DNA of 64,000 nt from Candidatus Caenarcanales bacterium (GCA_030065015.1 JASJDU010000002.1:78615-142614); one strand, 5' to 3'. Positions 8,500 through 17,264 are shown, counted from the stretch's first letter. The notes: generated by a model from the sequence alone, not told the origin. Program-made: numbers and translations.

Positions 8500-9039
8500 T
8501 TACTCCATTTCTTAAACTCTTTAACTAAGCTACTTCCTTCATAGAAAAAAGCTTTTGCAACATCTTGGGCATCAAATATATAGAACTCTTTAAAGTTAGT
8601 AATTATTAGATGCTTGAGTTCATTGTTCTTACATTCAACTTTCTCAAACAAAAAATAAAAAATTGCTTCATGCAAAGCTTTTTTGTTCAAATCATCACAA
8701 GAAAACCATTTCTGTTTTATTGTCTGGTTTCTTTGCTTCAATTAGAACCTCAACTGGTGAATCGTTCTTGTTTTCTTGATAAATAACTAAATCAGCCTGT
8801 ATTTGTCCCTTGTATGATTTTGTTTCTATTGCTTTGTTTGTATAAAAAGCATCTTTCAAAAAATGTTCTAAATGGCTTTTTAAGTTTTCTTCTGTTTGGT
8901 TTGCTTGAATTGAGGAATTTACCTTTTCAATGAAAACTTTTAATTGACTGCAAAAATTATTAAATGACTCTTCATCAGGAGCAAATTTAATTAACCCCTT
9001 GGAAATATATTCTGTGTACTTTTGTCTCTTAGGCTGCAC
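8500..9039 (-). pseudogene. Remnant of a type IIG restriction-modification enzyme N-terminus
   Basis: From 9039 the frame encodes the N-terminal nuclease domain typical of fused type IIG enzymes: a helical start, then a PD-(D/E)xK core (ADLVIYQ...VEVLIEAKKP). At about 8702-8705, an A4 run on the plus strand (T4 in the gene), the frame shifts by one base. The homology continues in another frame as DDLNKKALHEAIFYFL, LKHLIITN, FYIFDAQD and LVKEFKKW. It then ends near 8500, exactly where the AlbA gene begins. The methyltransferase and specificity parts are missing. One gene is therefore broken by a homopolymer indel and truncated by a deletion. Confidence 0.75.
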
Positions 9040-9080
9040 ATACTAATATTAATAAAATGTAAGACTTTATTGTTGCAACG

Positions 9081-9362
9081 TCAAAACCTGCTTTTTTGCA
9101 TCCTCTGGAATTTCTGAAACTGCTTAAATTGCTCAAACTGGTCTAAATCCATATTCTCGCTTTTCTCAAAATCAATCCCTCTTATAGTTTCAGCTAACTG
9201 AGAGTTGTTCAAGCTTCCATAAGTCATCATGGTTGTACTAATATTCTCATGTCCTAAGTTCTGGCTAACCGCTTTAATCTTAAAACCATCCTTGCATTTT
9301 TTTGTAACCAAGTTAACCGCTAAATGCCTAAATGTATGAGGCTGAAAATATTCAATTTCCAT
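9081..9362 (-). pseudogene. C-terminal fragment of a tyrosine recombinase/integrase
   Basis: The 93-aa product retains the end of the catalytic domain. HTFRHLAV supplies the H-x-x-R box, NLGHENISTT the later conserved His, and MMTYGSL the nucleophilic tyrosine. The core-binding domain and the first catalytic Arg and Lys are absent. An in-frame TAA sits two codons upstream of the ATG at 9362. The Phe/Gln-rich tail (FKQFQKFQRMQ) may be post-truncation sequence. It lies about 110 bp from the 3' end of tRNA-Val, a classic integrase position, and identifies 6.9-9.5 kb as a decayed island. Confidence 0.85.
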
Positions 9363-9469
9363 TGCTTAATTAAGTAAACTAAGAATGACCTCAGAAGAAT
9401 AAGATGAAAAAGCTTTACCCAAAGATATTAACTATTTCAGAAGCTATTGATTTAATTAAAAAACAAAAA

Positions 9470-9542
9470 TGGGCAGTACTGGATTCGAACCAGTGACCTC
9501 CTCCATGTCACGGAGATGCGCTACCAACTGCGCCAACTGCCC
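9470..9542 (-). tRNA. tRNA-Val (GAC)
   Basis: A full cloverleaf reads on the minus strand. The 7-bp acceptor stem is GGGCAGT/ACTGCCC, the anticodon loop is GTGACAT with anticodon GAC, and the T-arm has GGTTCGAATCC. A73 is at 9470 and CCA is not encoded. Its 3' end faces the integrase remnant, so it is the probable attachment gene. Confidence 0.95.
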
Positions 9543-9745
9543 TGAAAAGCTAAAGCTGCAACTTTTATCTTAAAATGTAAATAGCAACTAGCAATTAAAG
9601 ATTATCAAAAAATGGGAATTTATAATATTACTACTGATAAACATTGATAACATCTTGCTTTATCTCAATTGAATAAGATTATTTAAAAATCAATTCTAAT
9701 AAATTCAATCGAATACAAATTACACATTCTTATAAATTTTGAACC

Positions 9746-10264
9746 ATGGGTCGAGCAAAGAAGCAGATAGAAAAAAAGCAAAAAAAAGCTGCAACAAAAA
9801 AAGACACCCCTACGTTACTAAATAGAAAAGCGCACCATGAGTTTGAGGTTTTAGAGACACTTCAAGCAGGCCTTTTACTCACGGGTACTGAAGTGAAGTC
9901 CTTAAGATTGGGGAGAGGTCAATTGGGTGAAGGTTTCATAAAAATAAATAAACAGTGTGAAGCTTTTTTATATGGAACAACTATCCCAAAGTATGAATAC
10001 GGAAACAGATACAATCATGAACCTGACAGAATCCGAAAGCTTTTACTTACGAGAAAAGAATTGCAAAAGTGGAAAGCTAGAGTCGATCGTGAGAAGTTAA
10101 CCATTATTCCCTTAAAACTCTATTTCAAAGGTTCTTGGGTGAAAGTCTTAATTGGCCTCGCAAAACGGAAGCTTCAACATGATAAGAGAAAAGAATTGAA
10201 AGAAAAAGCAGTTAATAGAGATATAAATAGAGAAGTTAAATCGAAAGGCTTTTCAATCAAATAA
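9746..10264 (+). CDS. smpB: SsrA-binding protein SmpB
   Basis: SmpB binds tmRNA and delivers it to stalled ribosomes for trans-translation. The 172-aa protein has a lysine-rich N-terminal extension (about 25 residues), then the family core: NRKAHHEFEVLETLQAG, LTGTEVKSLR, GFIKI, and the RKLLLTRKEL and KLYFKGSWVKVLIGLAKRK segments. A basic C-terminal tail (KKREL-like, rich in Lys/Arg) follows, as needed in the ribosomal mRNA channel. No tmRNA gene is seen nearby. It lies just downstream of tRNA-Val on the opposite strand. Confidence 0.95.
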   Translation: MGRAKKQIEKKQKKAATKKDTPTLLNRKAHHEFEVLETLQAGLLLTGTEVKSLRLGRGQLGEGFIKINKQCEAFLYGTTIPKYEYGNRYNHEPDRIRKLLLTRKELQKWKARVDREKLTIIPLKLYFKGSWVKVLIGLAKRKLQHDKRKELKEKAVNRDINREVKSKGFSIK

Positions 10265-10312
10265 AAATTAAATAAGATAGAACAATTGGGGCCTTTATTT
10301 TTTTCTTAATTT

Positions 10313-10783
10313 TTGATCGAGTTGAATCCTAAACTTATGAATAAAGTAGACTCTAAATTGTCAAGCCTACCAAAAGCATATCCCAACTATAAGTCATTTC
10401 AAAGAAAGAGACCTCAAGTTGATGAGCTATCTTATGAATACTCCCGATTTTTATCAACGCCGATTGTAGAACCATTTGTTCCGATTTCATCAAAGGTCAT
10501 GTTTCGCCTTAGCCGTGAAATTTTGTGCATTGATTTAAATTGTTTAATAAGTTCTCTAGAAGTAATTGCTGAAAAATTACAGTTTAATGAAGGTCATACT
10601 TCTAAGTTGAAGGAATTCTTCCTGAATCAACCTTCTTTGAGTGGGTTTAATGGGTTCTTGACAAGATTGAGTGAAATACCAACTGTTAAGGATGTTATTC
10701 AATTTCTTGATGAACAACAAGGAAAGCAAGAAGAAACTCTCTGGCAATTTTCTGAAGAGCTTGGAATGGATCTTTATAATTAG
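10313..10783 (+). CDS. Hypothetical protein
   Basis: The 156-aa product is not recognised. It is soluble, mainly helical by appearance, with no signal peptide, and ends WQFSEELGMDLYN. The listed start is TTG at 10313; an ATG at 10337 (MNKVDSK) would shorten it by 8 residues, and neither has a clear Shine-Dalgarno. It lies between smpB and the exported beta-propeller gene, 48 bp after smpB, so it could be co-transcribed with either. Confidence 0.6.
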   Translation: MIELNPKLMNKVDSKLSSLPKAYPNYKSFQRKRPQVDELSYEYSRFLSTPIVEPFVPISSKVMFRLSREILCIDLNCLISSLEVIAEKLQFNEGHTSKLKEFFLNQPSLSGFNGFLTRLSEIPTVKDVIQFLDEQQGKQEETLWQFSEELGMDLYN

Positions 10784-10838
10784 GATAATTTCCTAGTTGG
10801 TAAAATACCTAGCTGTTAAGGAGCTAAACAACATCTTC

Positions 10839-11825
10839 ATGAAAAATTTAATTGCCACAATTGCTTTTTGCATACTTCTTACTTCATGTTCAAGTAAACT
10901 AAATACTATAGAAGTTAGTGAGAAAGATTTTCTAACTAACTTTGATTTGGCAAAAGGTGAATTGCCAGAGGGTTTAGTAATTAAGGACGGAATAATTTAT
11001 ACCGGTATGGCCCCGACCGGAAAAGTTTATAAGTTAATGCCAGATGGTAGTAAAGAAGAATATGGTAAGTGGCCATCTTTTAAGAAAGACAAAGGTTATA
11101 TTGCTGGACTCACTTTTGATGAAGACAAGAATCTTTATGGTGCAGTGGTTTCATTTGATAAAGAAATAAAGCCTGGGGTTTATGTACTTGAAAATGGGCA
11201 AGAAGAAGCAAAACTATACAGTACCCATAAAGATTTAAAATTTCCTAATGATATAAAAATCACCACAAAGGGAGAAATTTTTCTTTCCGACTCAGTTGGA
11301 GGAAAAATATACAAAGTGCTTCCGGATAAATCCATGGAAGTGTGGAGCAATTCAAAACTTCTATCAGGAGATCAAAAAGCTTGCCCTCCATCAGGTTTTC
11401 CTCTTCCCTTGGGAATTAATGGTTTTGTAATAGATGAAATAAACAATAAGCTTTTTGCTGCAAATACCGATCGAGGAAGTATTGTTGAGATCTCAATTAA
11501 ACCTGATGGTTCTGCAGGCCAAGAAAGAATCTTGTCTGGGCCAAGCTGTAAAGACCTTGTAGGGGCTGATGGATTGTTCCTCGAAAAGAATGGAAGTATT
11601 TTGGCTGTTTTAAATAAAGCCTCAAAGATTGTAAGAATTGAGAAAAATGGTGCCGTTGAAGTCCTGAAAGAAGGCGGATTGTTAGATAATCCAGCGAGTA
11701 TTGAGGTAGGTGAAATTAACGGAAAAGAAACCTCTGTAGTTACCAACTTTGGAGTTTTGAAGGCATTAAAAGGTGAAAAACCTAATGTTGGTATTCTTTG
11801 GTTCGATTATAGTGAGTTAAAGTGA
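10839..11825 (+). CDS. SMP-30/gluconolactonase-like beta-propeller lipoprotein
   Basis: The preferred ATG at 10839 gives a signal peptide ending in a lipobox (MKNLIATIAFCILLTSC), so the mature protein should be lipid-anchored outside the inner membrane. The rest has repeated beta-propeller strands of the form GxIYxxxxxxGKIYKVxPDG, including DGIIYTGMAPTGKVYKL and GEIFLSDSVGGKIYKVL. It resembles SMP-30/gluconolactonase-like domains, which hydrolyse lactones or bind metals. The substrate is unknown. It begins a co-directional group with the DJ-1/PfpI protein (18 bp downstream), the SDR and a peroxiredoxin. Confidence 0.75.
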   Translation: MKNLIATIAFCILLTSCSSKLNTIEVSEKDFLTNFDLAKGELPEGLVIKDGIIYTGMAPTGKVYKLMPDGSKEEYGKWPSFKKDKGYIAGLTFDEDKNLYGAVVSFDKEIKPGVYVLENGQEEAKLYSTHKDLKFPNDIKITTKGEIFLSDSVGGKIYKVLPDKSMEVWSNSKLLSGDQKACPPSGFPLPLGINGFVIDEINNKLFAANTDRGSIVEISIKPDGSAGQERILSGPSCKDLVGADGLFLEKNGSILAVLNKASKIVRIEKNGAVEVLKEGGLLDNPASIEVGEINGKETSVVTNFGVLKALKGEKPNVGILWFDYSELK

Positions 11826-11843
11826 GATCTAAGTAAGTTCATA

Positions 11844-12689
11844 ATGAGAAAGTTATTCATAATAGTAGTTGTCTTAATTGGAAGTTCAGCCTGTTTCGCA
11901 AATAATGTTCTTGTTATTCTGAGTAGCGAAGAAGAACTTCAATTGGCAAATAATAAAACCTATTACACCGGTTTCTTTTTAAATGAGATGGCCGTTCCAA
12001 CAAAAGCTTTGTCCGACAAAGGTTTCTCGATAATCTATGCAACTCCCAAGGGCAATGCACCAGTTATGGAAAAAGCCTCGGACCATGAAAAGTTCTTTGA
12101 GAATGAAAAAGAATATTTAGAACATAGAAACTTTGTTGAAAAAACTGGATTCTTAGATCGGAATAATGAAAAGGTTAAAAGCTTTGATCTTCTTCTGAAA
12201 GAGGGGTTGGATGAATATGTAGCAATATTCACCCCGGGTGGACATGCTCCGATGATAGATTTAGTAAGAGATGAAAAGCTTGGTAGGATCTTGAAACATT
12301 TTCACGATAATAAAAAGCCAACTGCAATGGTTTGTCATGGACCAGTGAGTCTTATTTCCACGATGGATGATCCTCAAGCCTTTATAAACGCAGTTATAAA
12401 TAGAGATTTCAAAAAAGCTCAAAGTCTTTCTAGGAACTGGCCTTACAAAGGTTACTCAATGACTGTCTATAGTACTCTAGAAGAGATTTTCTCAGAGAAG
12501 TATAAGTTGAAGGGGCCGATTGAATTTTATCCTCAGCTTGGACTGGATTTTGCTGGTGGGAATTTAATTGTTAAGAAAAAATTCCAAAGTAATTTTGTAC
12601 AAGATAGAGAGTTATTAACAGGGCAAAATCCATATTCGGATAAAGAGTTCACTCAGGCTTTATTGAAAATGCTTGAAAGTAATTATTAA
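11844..12689 (+). CDS. Exported DJ-1/PfpI family protein
   Basis: The 281-aa protein starts with a classical signal peptide (MRKLFIIVVVLIGSSACFA), followed by NNVLVILSSEE. The DJ-1/PfpI core is clear. IFTPGGHAPMIDL carries the glycine-rich turn, and AMVCHGPVSLI contains the nucleophile-elbow cysteine followed by His, as in Hsp31-like members. The family includes glyoxalase III, protein deglycase-like and protease activities. The exact one cannot be read from sequence. Export is unusual because most homologs are cytosolic. It is followed 28 bp later by the SDR gene. Confidence 0.85.
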   Translation: MRKLFIIVVVLIGSSACFANNVLVILSSEEELQLANNKTYYTGFFLNEMAVPTKALSDKGFSIIYATPKGNAPVMEKASDHEKFFENEKEYLEHRNFVEKTGFLDRNNEKVKSFDLLLKEGLDEYVAIFTPGGHAPMIDLVRDEKLGRILKHFHDNKKPTAMVCHGPVSLISTMDDPQAFINAVINRDFKKAQSLSRNWPYKGYSMTVYSTLEEIFSEKYKLKGPIEFYPQLGLDFAGGNLIVKKKFQSNFVQDRELLTGQNPYSDKEFTQALLKMLESNY

Positions 12690-12717
12690 TAAAATAATTC
12701 ATAAAAAGGAAAACAGG

Positions 12718-13475
12718 ATGGGATTGAAGAGCACAAATCTAGAAGGAAATAGGGTTTTAGTCATAGGGGGGAGTAGTGGAATTGGCAAAGCCACGGTTCA
12801 ATTATTATTAGAATCTAAAGCAAAAGTGACAGCAATTGGGAGAAAGCTAGAACCTTTAGAAAACTTAAAAAAGGAAATTAATAATAATTCTTTAAGCTTT
12901 GAGAGCTTAGATATGACCGATGAAGATAAGGTGAAAGACTATTTCCTGAAGTTCCAAAAAGATTCGATTGATCATGTGATTATAACTGCTTCCACTTCTG
13001 TTCATGGACCTTTTTTAAATACTGATATAAACCAGATAAAAGGTATGTTTAACTCAAAATTTTTTGGGCCTTACACAATTGCACTATATGCAACCCCCAA
13101 AATTAAGAAAAATGGTTCTATTACTTTCTTTTCGGGTGTACTTAGTAGGAGACCGGGTAAAATACTACTGGCCTGGGTGCTGTTAACTCTGCGATTGAAG
13201 GATTAACCTATGGTTTAGCCTTGGAATTGGGACCGGATATCAGAGTTAATTGCATTTCACCTGGAATGGTTAGAACGGAAGTATATTCTCACATGGAAGA
13301 CTCCTTGAGAGAAAAAATGTACAAAGCAACTGGAGAGTCGCTACCAATTAAGAGAGTAGGTCTGCCCAAAGAAATTGCTGAGTCAATTATTTTTACAATT
13401 ACCAATGGCTATATGACCGGAAAAGTTATCGATATTGATGGAGGCCATATGATTAGACAATATGCAACGCATTAG
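12718..13475 (+). pseudogene. Short-chain dehydrogenase/reductase with a single-base frameshift
   Basis: From ATG 12718 (AGGA at 12707-12710) the first frame carries the NAD(P) motif GGSSGIGKAT, DMTDEDKV, and FFSGVLSRRPGK. Then it runs out of frame to a stop at 13206. The rest of the SDR (TGLGAVNSAIEGLTYGLALE, IRVNCISPGMVRTE, DIDGGHM) continues in a second frame to 13475. Restoring one A in the A4 run at 13159-13162 joins both halves seamlessly (RRPGKNTTGLGAVN). The rejoined protein belongs to the SDR subgroup lacking the usual YxxxK pair. Either a recent pseudogene or a sequencing indel. Confidence 0.85.
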
Positions 13476-13564
13476 AATTAAAGAATTATTTAAAACTTAT
13501 ATAATCCAAAAAGGAAAAGAGAAAGTTTTACAATTAATCTTTGGTACTTGAGCAAATAAATAGC

Positions 13565-14086
13565 ATGACAAAAACAGTTCCAGAAATAACTTTTAAGACC
13601 AGGGTTAGAGACGAAAGTGTTGAAGGTCCCAACCCTTTTCGGTGGCAAGATGTAACATCATCAGAAATCTTTAAAGGCAAGAAAGTAGTATTATTCGCAT
13701 TGCCTGGGGCCTTTACTCCCACGTGCTCTAGTACTCATTTGCCCGGTTATGAGAAACATTATGATGATTTCAAAAAGCTTGGAGTAGACGAAGTTTACTG
13801 TTTGAGTGTCAATGATGCATTCACAATGTTCCAATGGAGCAAGCATTTACAAATAGAAAAAGTGAAAATGTTGCCTGATGGGAACGGAGAGTTCACACGC
13901 TTGATGGGAATGCTTGTGAACAAAGAAAATTTAGGCTTTGGGTATCGTTCATGGAGATATTCAATGTTTGTCGATGATGGTGTAATTCAGGCCATTTTTG
14001 AAGAAGCAGGCAAAAGTGATAATTATCCAGAGGATCCCTTTGAGACTAGCGACTCTGAAACAATGCTAGATTACTTAAAAGGTTAA
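13565..14086 (+). CDS. Peroxiredoxin, Prx5 type
   Basis: This is a thiol peroxidase reducing hydrogen peroxide or alkyl hydroperoxides. The 173-aa protein has FALPGAFTPTCSSTHLPGY, with the peroxidatic Cys in PxxxTxxC. Other Prx5-typical stretches are DEVYCLSVND and GYRSWRYSMFVDDG. No extra resolving Cys in the C-terminal part is seen, so it is probably 1-Cys or atypical. I chose ATG 13565 (MTKTVPEITFK); an in-frame TTG upstream would add 8 residues. It ends the stress-type group 10.8-14.1 kb. Confidence 0.9.
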   Translation: MTKTVPEITFKTRVRDESVEGPNPFRWQDVTSSEIFKGKKVVLFALPGAFTPTCSSTHLPGYEKHYDDFKKLGVDEVYCLSVNDAFTMFQWSKHLQIEKVKMLPDGNGEFTRLMGMLVNKENLGFGYRSWRYSMFVDDGVIQAIFEEAGKSDNYPEDPFETSDSETMLDYLKG

Positions 14087-14147
14087 TCGGGGATTAAGCA
14101 CTTCTTTTATTAAGATTAAGTTTCTAAAGAAAAACCCGAATCTTATC

Positions 14148-14195
14148 GTTTCGATTGTTGCGAATGTTGCATTTGTTTCGATTGTGGAGTATAAT
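14148..14195 (+). promoter_or_regulatory. Promoter with overlapping direct-repeat operator of the HTH-PIN module
   Basis: TTGCAT (14167-14172) and TATAAT (14190-14195) are separated by 17 bp and precede the antitoxin ATG at 14213. The 11-mer GTTTCGATTGT occurs at 14148-14158 and again at 14175-14185, the second copy inside the -35/-10 spacer. A repressor bound there would block RNA polymerase, fitting autoregulation by the adjacent HTH protein. The binding partner is inferred. Confidence 0.7.
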
Positions 14196-14212
14196 TAAAA
14201 TGTTAAACTAAG

Positions 14213-14692
14213 ATGGTTCTTATGGTTACTTCTACGCCAATTCCCCCAAATGAAGAAGAGACTGCTCAGGCTAAAAAGATAGAAGAGCAACTTAATTTAA
14301 AAGATTTTGTAGACAATCCAAGCTGTTCAGATCAAGAGGAAGCACAGCAGAATTTTCAACTGCAGTTGAATGGTAAAGCTTTTCCTATTCCAGCAACAAT
14401 GAGAAAATTATTGATATCTCTCATTAGAAATATGGCAGAGGGAAAAGCGGTCACTCTCATTCCATTGGATAGCGAACTTACAACTCAACAAGCTGCTGAT
14501 TACCTTAACGTTTCTAGACCATATTTAATTGGTTTACTTAATGAAGGAAAAATCGATTATCGAAAAGTAGGGAAACATAGAAGAGTTTTATTCAAGGATT
14601 TAGTAATTTATAAAGAAGAAAGCTACAAAAGAAGTATGGAAGCTCTTGATGAAATTACCAAAACATCTCAAGAACTTGGTTTATACAAATAA
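14213..14692 (+). CDS. HTH (excisionase-type) antitoxin of a PIN toxin pair
   Basis: The 159-aa protein has an acidic N-terminal half and a MerR/excisionase-type helix-turn-helix in the C-terminal half: LTTQQAADYLNVSRPYLIGL, then GKHRRVLFKDLVIYK. This arrangement is known for antitoxins paired with PIN-domain toxins. Its stop overlaps the toxin start by one base (TAATG at 14690-14694), implying coupled translation. An alternative ATG lies at 14222. The direct repeats at 14148-14185 are the likely operator. It probably neutralises the toxin through its N-terminal region; that is inference. Confidence 0.82.
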   Translation: MVLMVTSTPIPPNEEETAQAKKIEEQLNLKDFVDNPSCSDQEEAQQNFQLQLNGKAFPIPATMRKLLISLIRNMAEGKAVTLIPLDSELTTQQAADYLNVSRPYLIGLLNEGKIDYRKVGKHRRVLFKDLVIYKEESYKRSMEALDEITKTSQELGLYK

Positions 14693-15291
14693 TGTTCTCA
14701 AGTAACTTTACTGTTATTTATGACGCAAACGTTTTATATGATTCGGTATTAAGAGATTTGCTTGTACAATTAGCAACCGAAGAATTATTCAAAGCAAGAT
14801 GGACGTTGCAAATTCAACAAGAATGGTCATCAAAATTATTAAAAGAATTACGAAGAAAAGATAAAAAAGATTTTTCAATAAAAAAGAACAAAATCAATAG
14901 AACAATTGAATTGATGAATGAGGCAGTAGAGGACTGTCTGGTAAGAGATTATGACCACTATATTGATATTCTAGAACTACCGGACTTAAGGGATAAGCAT
15001 GTCTTGGCAGCAGGAATTAAGTGTGGTGCTCAAGTTATAGTCACCGACAATTCAAAACATTTTCCTCAAAAAGAACTAGAAAAATACGATATTGAAGCTC
15101 AAAACCCAGCCATTTTTACAAAAAACGTAATTGGTTTAACAGAATTCAAGGTTATTAGTTCTGTTAAAAGCATTTTAAATCGTCTCATTAATCCACCTCT
15201 ATCTATTGAAGAATTAATTGAAATGTACAGAAATCGTGGGCTGGAGAGTTTATGTAGCTTTTTAGAAAAGAATATGCATGAATTCAATTAA
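14692..15291 (+). CDS. PIN-domain ribonuclease toxin
   Basis: The 199-aa protein has a VapC-like PIN fold. Acidic residues are in place: the first in VIYDANVLYD, a middle Glu/Asp near ELPDLRDKHVLAAGI, and IVTDNSKHF for the fourth. PIN toxins cleave tRNA or rRNA with Mg2+ or Mn2+. It is directly coupled to the HTH antitoxin. The C-terminal 60 residues (after the nuclease core) are longer than in minimal VapC, as in PIN_3-type proteins paired with excisionase-like antitoxins. Confidence 0.82.
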   Translation: MFSSNFTVIYDANVLYDSVLRDLLVQLATEELFKARWTLQIQQEWSSKLLKELRRKDKKDFSIKKNKINRTIELMNEAVEDCLVRDYDHYIDILELPDLRDKHVLAAGIKCGAQVIVTDNSKHFPQKELEKYDIEAQNPAIFTKNVIGLTEFKVISSVKSILNRLINPPLSIEELIEMYRNRGLESLCSFLEKNMHEFN

Positions 15292-15346
15292 AAAATAGCA
15301 AGCTATAATCCTGTATATTCAAAAACTTGAATTGTTTTTTATTAAA

Positions 15347-17209
15347 ATGCGTTCATATGATGTAATTATCGTTGGTTCTGGACATGCGGGCTGTGAGGCT
15401 GCAGCGGCATCTGCGAATCTAGGAGCAAAAACCTTGATGATAGGAATGAACTTGGATGGAATTGCTTGGATGCCTTGCAATCCAGCGGTGGGTGGACCTG
15501 CAAAATCTCATCTTGTTAAGGAAATAGATGCTTTGGGTGGCTTGATGGGACTTGCAACTGATGCAACTTATATACAGATGAAAACTCTCAATTCGTCTAG
15601 AGGAGCAGCGGTTCATTCTTTAAGAGCACAATCGGATAAATATGAATACTCAGCCTGGATGAGAAATACTCTTCAACAGATTCCAAACTTAACCATGTAT
15701 CAGTCTATGGTTACAAAAATACTTGTTGAAAATAATAAAGTAATTGGAGTTGAGACATCCATCGGAGAACAAATAGGAGCCAAGGCGGTAGTTATAACTA
15801 GTGGAACTTTTTTGCAGGGTAAAGTATTCACCGGAAAGAAATCAAAAGAAGCTGGAAGAGCCTCAGAGCCTTCAGCAATTGGACTAACTCGAAGTTTAAA
15901 GGAACTTGGATTTGATTTTGGACGACTGAAAACAGGAACTCCGGCGAGAATTGACTCAAGAACGGTAGATTTCTCCAAGCTGGAAGAATATCCTGGAGAT
16001 AATGAACTTAAGCATTTTTCATTTTTACCGAACCGACCTATCCTGAAGCAACTTCCTTGCCATGCCACAAGAACGACTGAAAAGACAATTCAAGTAATTA
16101 AAGATAATCTTCAAGAGTCTCCAATGTACTCCGGTTTGATTGAAGGTGTCGGTCCGAGATATTGTCCGTCTATTGAAGACAAGATAGTTCGTTTTGTAGA
16201 TAAAAAATCTCATTTACTCTTCTTAGAACCGGAAGGAAGAAAAACAAATGAGATTTATCTTCAAGGCTGTTCAACTAGTTTACCGATTGATGTTCAATGG
16301 CTAATTGTTCAATCTCTTCCTGGATTAGAAAAGGCAGAAATTGTTCGTCCCGCTTATGCCGTTGAATATGACTTTTTGAGACCAATACAGTTTCAACATT
16401 CTCTTCAATCAAAAACATTACCTGGTTTCTTTGCCGCTGGACAATTGCTTGGAACCAGTGGTTATGAAGAAGCTGCTGCCCAAGGTTTGGTAGCTGGAAT
16501 CAATGCTGCAAAATACGCCTTATGTTTGGAAGCAGTAGTATTCTCTCGTTCGGAAAGCTATATTGGAACTCTAATTGACGATTTGGTCATTAAAGAAATC
16601 TCTGAGCCATATCGAATGATGACTTCTCGCTCGGAACATAGACTGTATTTAAGACAAGATAATGCTGATCGAAGAATGACACCCTTTGGACGGGAGATTG
16701 GATTAGTAGATGATTATCGCTGGAATCATTTTCAAGAGAAGCTAGATAAGTTTAATAATTGTATTTCTAAGCTAAAAAAAATCAAAATTAAATCTTCAGA
16801 TGAGGCAAATCAAGTACTTGAAAAATACAATCAAGCGCCAATCAAAGATAAAAATGTCCTAAGTATCTATGAACTTTTAGCCAGGCCAAAAATGTCGTTC
16901 CAGCTAATTCAAGAAATAAGCCCAGAAATAAACTTGGATGATTTCAGTGAACTGGAATTTGAGTTGGACACAGAGATTAAATATTCTGGTTATGTGAAAA
17001 AACAAGAATCACAAGTTGATAATTTTTCTGTTTTAGAAAACAGAAAAATACCAGAGTGGTTTGATTATCAGAAGCTTCAACATATTTCTAGTGAAGCAAG
17101 AGAGAAGTTAAGCAAAATTAAGCCTCAAACGGTTGGCCAAGCTGCAAGAATTGATGGCGTAAGACAAGGTGATATTAATGTTTTGCTGATTGGTCTAGCC
17201 GCGAGATAA
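15347..17209 (+). CDS. mnmG: tRNA uridine-5-carboxymethylaminomethyl modification enzyme MnmG (GidA)
   Basis: MnmG is an FAD enzyme that, with MnmE, adds the cmnm5 group to U34 of several tRNAs. The 620-aa protein has the N-terminal dinucleotide motif DVIIVGSGHAGCEAA, then NPAVGGPAKSHL, the signature RFGRLKTGTPARID-like stretch (FDFGRLKTGTPARID), and AAGQLLGTSGYEEAA. The C-terminal helical domain has QAARIDGVRQGDI. The ATG at 15347 gives the usual start. A TTG five codons upstream is less likely. It leads a plus-strand run with argG and hisZG, although gaps suggest separate promoters. Confidence 0.97.
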   Translation: MRSYDVIIVGSGHAGCEAAAASANLGAKTLMIGMNLDGIAWMPCNPAVGGPAKSHLVKEIDALGGLMGLATDATYIQMKTLNSSRGAAVHSLRAQSDKYEYSAWMRNTLQQIPNLTMYQSMVTKILVENNKVIGVETSIGEQIGAKAVVITSGTFLQGKVFTGKKSKEAGRASEPSAIGLTRSLKELGFDFGRLKTGTPARIDSRTVDFSKLEEYPGDNELKHFSFLPNRPILKQLPCHATRTTEKTIQVIKDNLQESPMYSGLIEGVGPRYCPSIEDKIVRFVDKKSHLLFLEPEGRKTNEIYLQGCSTSLPIDVQWLIVQSLPGLEKAEIVRPAYAVEYDFLRPIQFQHSLQSKTLPGFFAAGQLLGTSGYEEAAAQGLVAGINAAKYALCLEAVVFSRSESYIGTLIDDLVIKEISEPYRMMTSRSEHRLYLRQDNADRRMTPFGREIGLVDDYRWNHFQEKLDKFNNCISKLKKIKIKSSDEANQVLEKYNQAPIKDKNVLSIYELLARPKMSFQLIQEISPEINLDDFSELEFELDTEIKYSGYVKKQESQVDNFSVLENRKIPEWFDYQKLQHISSEAREKLSKIKPQTVGQAARIDGVRQGDINVLLIGLAAR

Positions 17210-17264
17210 ATAAGAGCTAAAATATAGAATTCAATACTAATCATGATTTATGAGCATAAGTTAT

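Noticed and set aside
13141-13206. Programmed ribosomal frameshift in the SDR gene
   Set aside because: No slippery heptamer or downstream structure was seen; a one-base loss in an A4 run explains it better.
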